Assembly (NCBI RefSeq): GCF_040958095.1 | Contig: NC_091193.1 | Location: 25,999,832-26,063,831 of the forward strand | Reading direction: 5' to 3' | DNA length: 64,000 nt | Source: Procambarus clarkii | Taxonomy: Eukaryota > Arthropoda > Malacostraca > Decapoda > Cambaridae | In this document: positions 46,101 through 52,100 of the stretch, piece after piece | How positions within the stretch are numbered: the stretch's first letter is position 1 | Layout of the letters: every line of letters begins with the position of its first letter | Position numbers and translations under genes: made by a program | Notes under the pieces: model-generated | Seen by the model: the letters and a program-made list of their open reading frames with translations, nothing else | Database searches by the model: none | What the model was told of the DNA's origin: nothing

Positions 46101-49100
46101 ACTCCTTCAGTTTGCTCTGCCGGATGTACGGACTCCCGGACGTGAACCTCTTCGCATCGGCGTGGTCCTGGTGTCTTCCTGTGTATGTGGCACCCTTCCC
46201 CAACTCTGAGGCCGTTACGGCAGACGCCTTTCAGCAGAACAGGTTGAGGTGGTTATCTGTACCTTTTCCCCTCGGTCTAGCTGTTACTTCGGGTCCTGGC
46301 TCAGTTGGAGACTTAGCAGGAGAGAGTAGTCCTGTTGGCTCCTTGGTGGCCGGCCCAGCCTTAGTTTCAGGCGCTACTTGCACAGTGTCCAAACCCACGA
46401 TGTTTTCTGTAGCTCTGCCTATTACAGCTGAAAAGCCCAGTCAGGTATCTGGCTGGTTTGGTTTTCTTCGCTCTTTGCATCTGGTCTTTCCGATGCGGGT
46501 CTATCATCCCTTGTATGGTGATAGGGGGGCTTAGTTGATGGTGTCCCACCTGCAAGTTTCGTCTCGGCGACAGTATGAAGTTTCCTGGCACTCCTGCCAT
46601 TTTCTCTTCATAGGTTGTCCTTTATTTTGGATAAGGTTGTCTTGTCCTTTCTTTCTTGGCATTTTCAGGACTATTATTTGATGCCTAATACTGTCACCTC
46701 GTATCGTGTGGCACTGTCGGAGCTGCTTCAGCTTGCGTTCGGGGTGGATGTTACTTCCACTCCATTCCATAAGCTTTCTCATGCTTTGTTCCACCTCCGG
46801 CGTTCTCATACACCGCCTGAGCCGTCCTGGTTCTTGGACAGGGTGCTCTTCTTTCTCTCTTCTCGGTTTGTGGTGGCCCTTTCGGTCCAAGGTTGCTTAT
46901 TGTACAAGGCTCTTTTCCTGTTGGCATTGGGTTCTGGGGGGATGGGTCAGGGATCTTCATGCTCTCCTCTGGTGCAGGGGTTTCTGCTCTTTCGATCCTG
47001 CTAGTATGTTTGTTCGTTTGCAGCTGTCTCTTTCTTTTCTGGCGAAGAATGAGTTGGCAGCTTTCCAGAGGGGTCCTTGATGCTTGGTTAGTCAGTCCGA
47101 AGGTGCATCATGTGTTGTGTCCGGATGTGGCTCTTCGCCGTTACCTGCTCATCACAGCCTATGTGGCCGGGGATGCGCTTTGGGTTGACCCTGTTTTCCT
47201 TGTTTCTTGTTCCAGGGCTCGGGTCTTCCAGGTTGTCCACAGAGTTATTCGGTCCAACCAGCCTGCATGGTATCCTCCTTCCCACGACTCATAAGTTTGC
47301 CGTCTTTGGTAACATGTCTTGGGCTGACATTCGGACACAGGGATTTTGGAGGTCAGACAGAGTCTTGGTTAAGCGTTACTTGGTCAACGTTCCTGGCCCT
47401 AGTCGGGCATGTGTTGCTTTGGGTTCCAGGTTGCAGCCAGTTGTTTTGACTTTGAGTTGAGATGTGGCGGCCTCCTCCCGGGTAAGTCCCTTTTGTCGCT
47501 TTTCTTTGTTTAGGTAGCTCCAGGGAGCCGTATGGGCTGTCCACAGAAAACCAGTGTTGAATATAATGAAATGCCATTTTCCCGGTCAGCCCTGCAGACT
47601 CCCCGGCATCCCTCCTACAGCCGGTGGTTTTTCGCGCACTTTTTGATGCTCAGCCTCAAAACTGAATGCTGAACGCAGCCGACACAGGGGTTCCAGGCCC
47701 CCCCTCTCCCCCTCCCCCTCCTGGGTGGGGCAGGGGGGGGAGGCAGCTGCTTGGATGATCGGTGCGATGGCATTAGTGAATTTTAATTGTTTTAATTTGG
47801 GAGTTCTGTTTCCCTAATTTGGTTTTAGGTAGCAATTTTTACCAAGTGGTACTTGTTTTGTCACACCTACCTTTTTGGGTGCCAAACCCCAGTTGATAGC
47901 ATACATGGAATGCTTCCAAACACACGGGGGTTTCCATAGACCATTGCTCCTCGTGCCTCTCTGAGGGGGCCAGGTTCTGGCTCGTGGTCTCCGGTAGGCA
48001 AGAACTCCATTGACTGATGCCATGGTCTAATACATATCAGCCCGGTAAGCTCCAGGGCCCACCTAGAAAATGGCGTTTCATTACATTCAACGCTGTTTTT
48101 TTTTTTTTTTTAATGCCTTTTTGTGATTGGACTCGGTGGATTTATGTTTTAAGAAATATGCAGATGAGGAGTCACAATAACGTGGCTGAAATATGTTGAC
48201 CAAACCACACACTAAAAAGTGAAGGGACGACGACATTTCGATCTGTCCTGGACCATTCTCAAGTCGATTGTCAAAATGTCATCGTCCCTTCACTTTCTAG
48301 TGTGTGGTTTGGTCAACATATTTTAAGAAATAGTTTAGAATGGCAATAAATACAAGATAGTCCATTTTTGTTGGGTACTGTAGTATGGTTTTATAAAGTA
48401 GTTCAATGGACAAAAGTTATAGTTTAGTTATTAATTAACACTTTAGTCCGGGCATGACGCAGCATTGCATCATCCATTTACTGTCGGTAATCTCGGGGAT
48501 GACGCAATGCTGCGTCGTCCACTAAAATAATTGCCAAAAATCAGGTTTTTATCCGATTTTTTTGGGACTGGTAACTGTCAACAAGGCGAATGCAATCTGT
48601 GACTACAATACAAACATGAAAGGTGTTGATCACTTTGACCAAATGATCAAATATTATCACTTCATAAGGAAAACTCACAAATGGACGAAGAAAATGACCT
48701 ATTTTGTGCAAATGGCTATCTACAATGCTTATGTGATGTACAACTACTACACAAAAAATACTAAACTCTAATACTAAATATACTAAAATACTAAATACTA
48801 AACATTTGTGGGCAGGGATTGGGAGTGTAGCTGGAAGGCGTCTGGGCGCTCACTCGCAGTTAACGCGTGGCCCGTCTTCAACTCGTCGGCGGGTGGAGCG
48901 TGACCAGGTTTTTTATTTTATATGCTAATATTCCTCTAGAGAATTCTATTGCGAACCCATTGATACCAAAATGAAAGACCTAGAACGAAAATTGAGGTGA
49001 CCAGAGTGAAAAGAGTGAACACATTTTATCGCTTTTGCGCGCTCCTGGGTAACTCGTTCGCACTTTCTCTGTTTGCTGCGGGTAATTAGCTGGGCTTTTG

Positions 49101-52100
49101 GAGTTTATATGCATTTAGTGCTGTAGAGAATTCTATTGCGAACACAATGATACCAAATTTAATCTCGTAGGACGAGAATTAAGGTGACAAACTTGAAGAG
49201 AGTATACACTTCTCAGAATTAACGCGCGCTCCCGTGAAACTCTGGGACCCAAATCGCACAGTTGAGGGGTGGCGCGTGGGGTGCGCCAGAGTGTTAAGTA
49301 ATTGAGCAAGTAAGAATTGTTACCATAATATGTGATGCCAGAAAAGTGTTTAAAAGAGGGTCAAATGCTAAAATAATGTAGGAAATTTAAATAATTACAG
49401 ATAATAGTAATATATTTTTGGTACCGTATTCTTATTTGCTGGAACGAGCCACAAATATATATTTAATGGTTGAAAAGAATGGGCTCGTGTGCTGTCGTGC
49501 TCTGAATGTGAGAGGAACTACTATTTTGTGTGTTAATAAATTTGTTACAAATGGAAAGATGATATTCCCAAACTTTTAATATTTAATGTTTTTCTTTTCT
49601 TTGGAACAGGTATCCATCAAGAGCATTTGTAGGAGACACATTCACCTATTTTGCTGGGATGACGTTTGCAGTGGTGGCCATAATTGGCCACTTTAGCAAG
49701 ACTGTTCTCTTGTTTTTCCTGCCTCAGATTTTCAACTTTGTGTATTCTGTTCCTCAACTGTTCCACTTTGTGCCATGTCCAAGACATCGTTTACCTAAGT
49801 ATGTAATTTATTCAAGCTAAGAGTGTTAAAGAACTTAATGCTTGGCATGCTGGCTAGGAGAGATTGTAAGACATACATGGTATATTTGGATTTAGAAAAA
49901 CATAAAATAATTATAGAGGGACTTTAGAAGAGTGATGAGCATGAATACATTTATCAGTGTACTGATAAATGCTGTGAAATGTTGTTGGTGAAATGTGAAA
50001 ATGTGTATTGGTAGCGGTGCGTGTGTAAGAGTTACTAGTGTAACGAGTCATTTAAATCTAAGATTTTATTCATAAATGTTAGTATGTTGACTGACATACA
50101 TATGTTAGTATGTTGACTGACATACATATGTTAGTATGTTGACTGACATACATATGTTAGTATGTTGACTGACATACATATGTTAGTATGTATCCTGTAA
50201 ATGTTAGTACAGTACATTCATAATTGGGAAGGTTTACATAAAGAGTACAGTATTGTACGTTAATAACACGTCTATCACATGACAAGACTGACTGTACTAT
50301 ACAGGTGTATGATATTTAAATCATACATGCATTTTAGGCAGAGTGAGTGATATTTAGCTAAGAATTTATAAGATGATATACTGTAAAGACAACGGTTTAA
50401 CATTAGAGACATCCATTCCAGAATGTCACCTTGTCATGGTGAAGGGACTCTCACACGACTCCCTGGGGGCCATTTGCGGGCTGCATTGGTTCGTAATTCA
50501 TGTAGGTGCCAGATGCTTTGTTCAGGTCTCTCTCATCACATCTACAATAGGTGTTGGAAATTTGGACATGGTCTCTTGTGATGCACTAGTGAGGTGTCCC
50601 TGTGACCCTTGTGTGGAGCCTTAGGTGTTCTAAGACAGAGTGCTCTTCTCCTGCTTGTGCATACACAACAAATTTGAGGAAGCTATTCTCAATTTAAAAT
50701 ATTGTGATAGGATTTCTTTCCCAGAGGCAAGACGCCAAGTTCGTTGCCTTAACTTTTTCTCCAACAATTTATACTCGTATGTTGCATCCCATTTCTCACC
50801 CTTTCCCCCCCCCTCCTTTCTCGATTCCACAACTGTTTCCATGCGACTCTGATACCTCCACAAGTTCTACGTCTTCCATTCACCTCCATTCTGACCTTGA
50901 TAATTTTCCTTACGGTTCACCCCCTGGTGTTTCAACCCTTCCCCTCCAAGTCTTCTCCTGTTGTTCAGTTTAGTGTCATCTCTCCATCTCCTCCCTCTTC
51001 TCTGTCCCCTTCCCAACCCCATCTTCTCAGTCCTCCCCACTGTCTTTTTGGTCGTCCACACTTGCACCTCCTGGCTGATGTCCATCCTCCTCCTGGTCGT
51101 TTTCATGTTGTCCGTTCTTGTTCTTCCTCTTCTGCTGAGACTGTGGAGGCTGTCACTTATGCTTCTGACTGAGATACACACCTGTATCTCGATCAGAAGT
51201 GTAAATTTGATTCCTCTCTATCTGGTAAGAATGCCTGGACTTCCTGCATTGCGCATACCCTGCAAGCCTTGGAAAACCCCCACTGGCTCGGTTGTACTAT
51301 GTATACCTCTTCCGAGTGGGGCAGAGCACTCAACACTGGGAACTGCAGAGTGGCTGTGGTTCCCAGGGTTTGGGGGGGGGGGCAGGTTGGGGCTCTTGGG
51401 TTCCATTTGACCCTTAGTGAGCCCTCGTGCCCTCTGCGAAGGGTCTGTCATTGCAAGGGAAGTGTTTTTTTTTTTTATCCCCCCCTCCTTCTGTGTGTGC
51501 GTTTGAGCTAGGCAGTTCCCCGATTGGTTCATTTCCATGGGCCTTTGGGTTCCTTGTACTTGTCCTTCCAGAGGTTCTTCCTCCCGGGTTTCGTTGGTGG
51601 AGGCTCGGGGAGGAAGGGAGGGGGGCCTTTCAGCAATCCTCTGACGTGCCTTGAATTTCACTTGTATTCTGCGCCTTTCTTTGGTTTGGTTCATCCTCCT
51701 ATTTTTGGGGAAGTGCAGAGGTTTTTTCCTGGCTAGTGGACTGTCGTTGTTTTTCAGGAGATCGGGCCGGTCCTGTACGTGACTGGTTCGCTCTTCTCCG
51801 CGAGTCTTTGTGTTTAGTGTTTTTGACTCGTGTTTATCACCATCTCTATGGTGAGCAGGTGGCTTCCTTGTTGGTTTCTCACCTGTGGGTTTCCTCTCGG
51901 CGGCAGTATGAAGTTTCCTGGCGGTCCTTCCGGTTCTTTCTGATCCTTCGTCGTTGTTCCTCGCTTTCGGTTCGGGTGGTGCTGTCCTTTCTCTCTTGGT
52001 TGTTTCAGGACCATCATCTGATGCCTAATACTGTCGCCTCGTATTGTGCGGCGCTGGCGGAGCCGCTGCAGCTTGCTTTCGGTATTGATGTTACTTCTCC

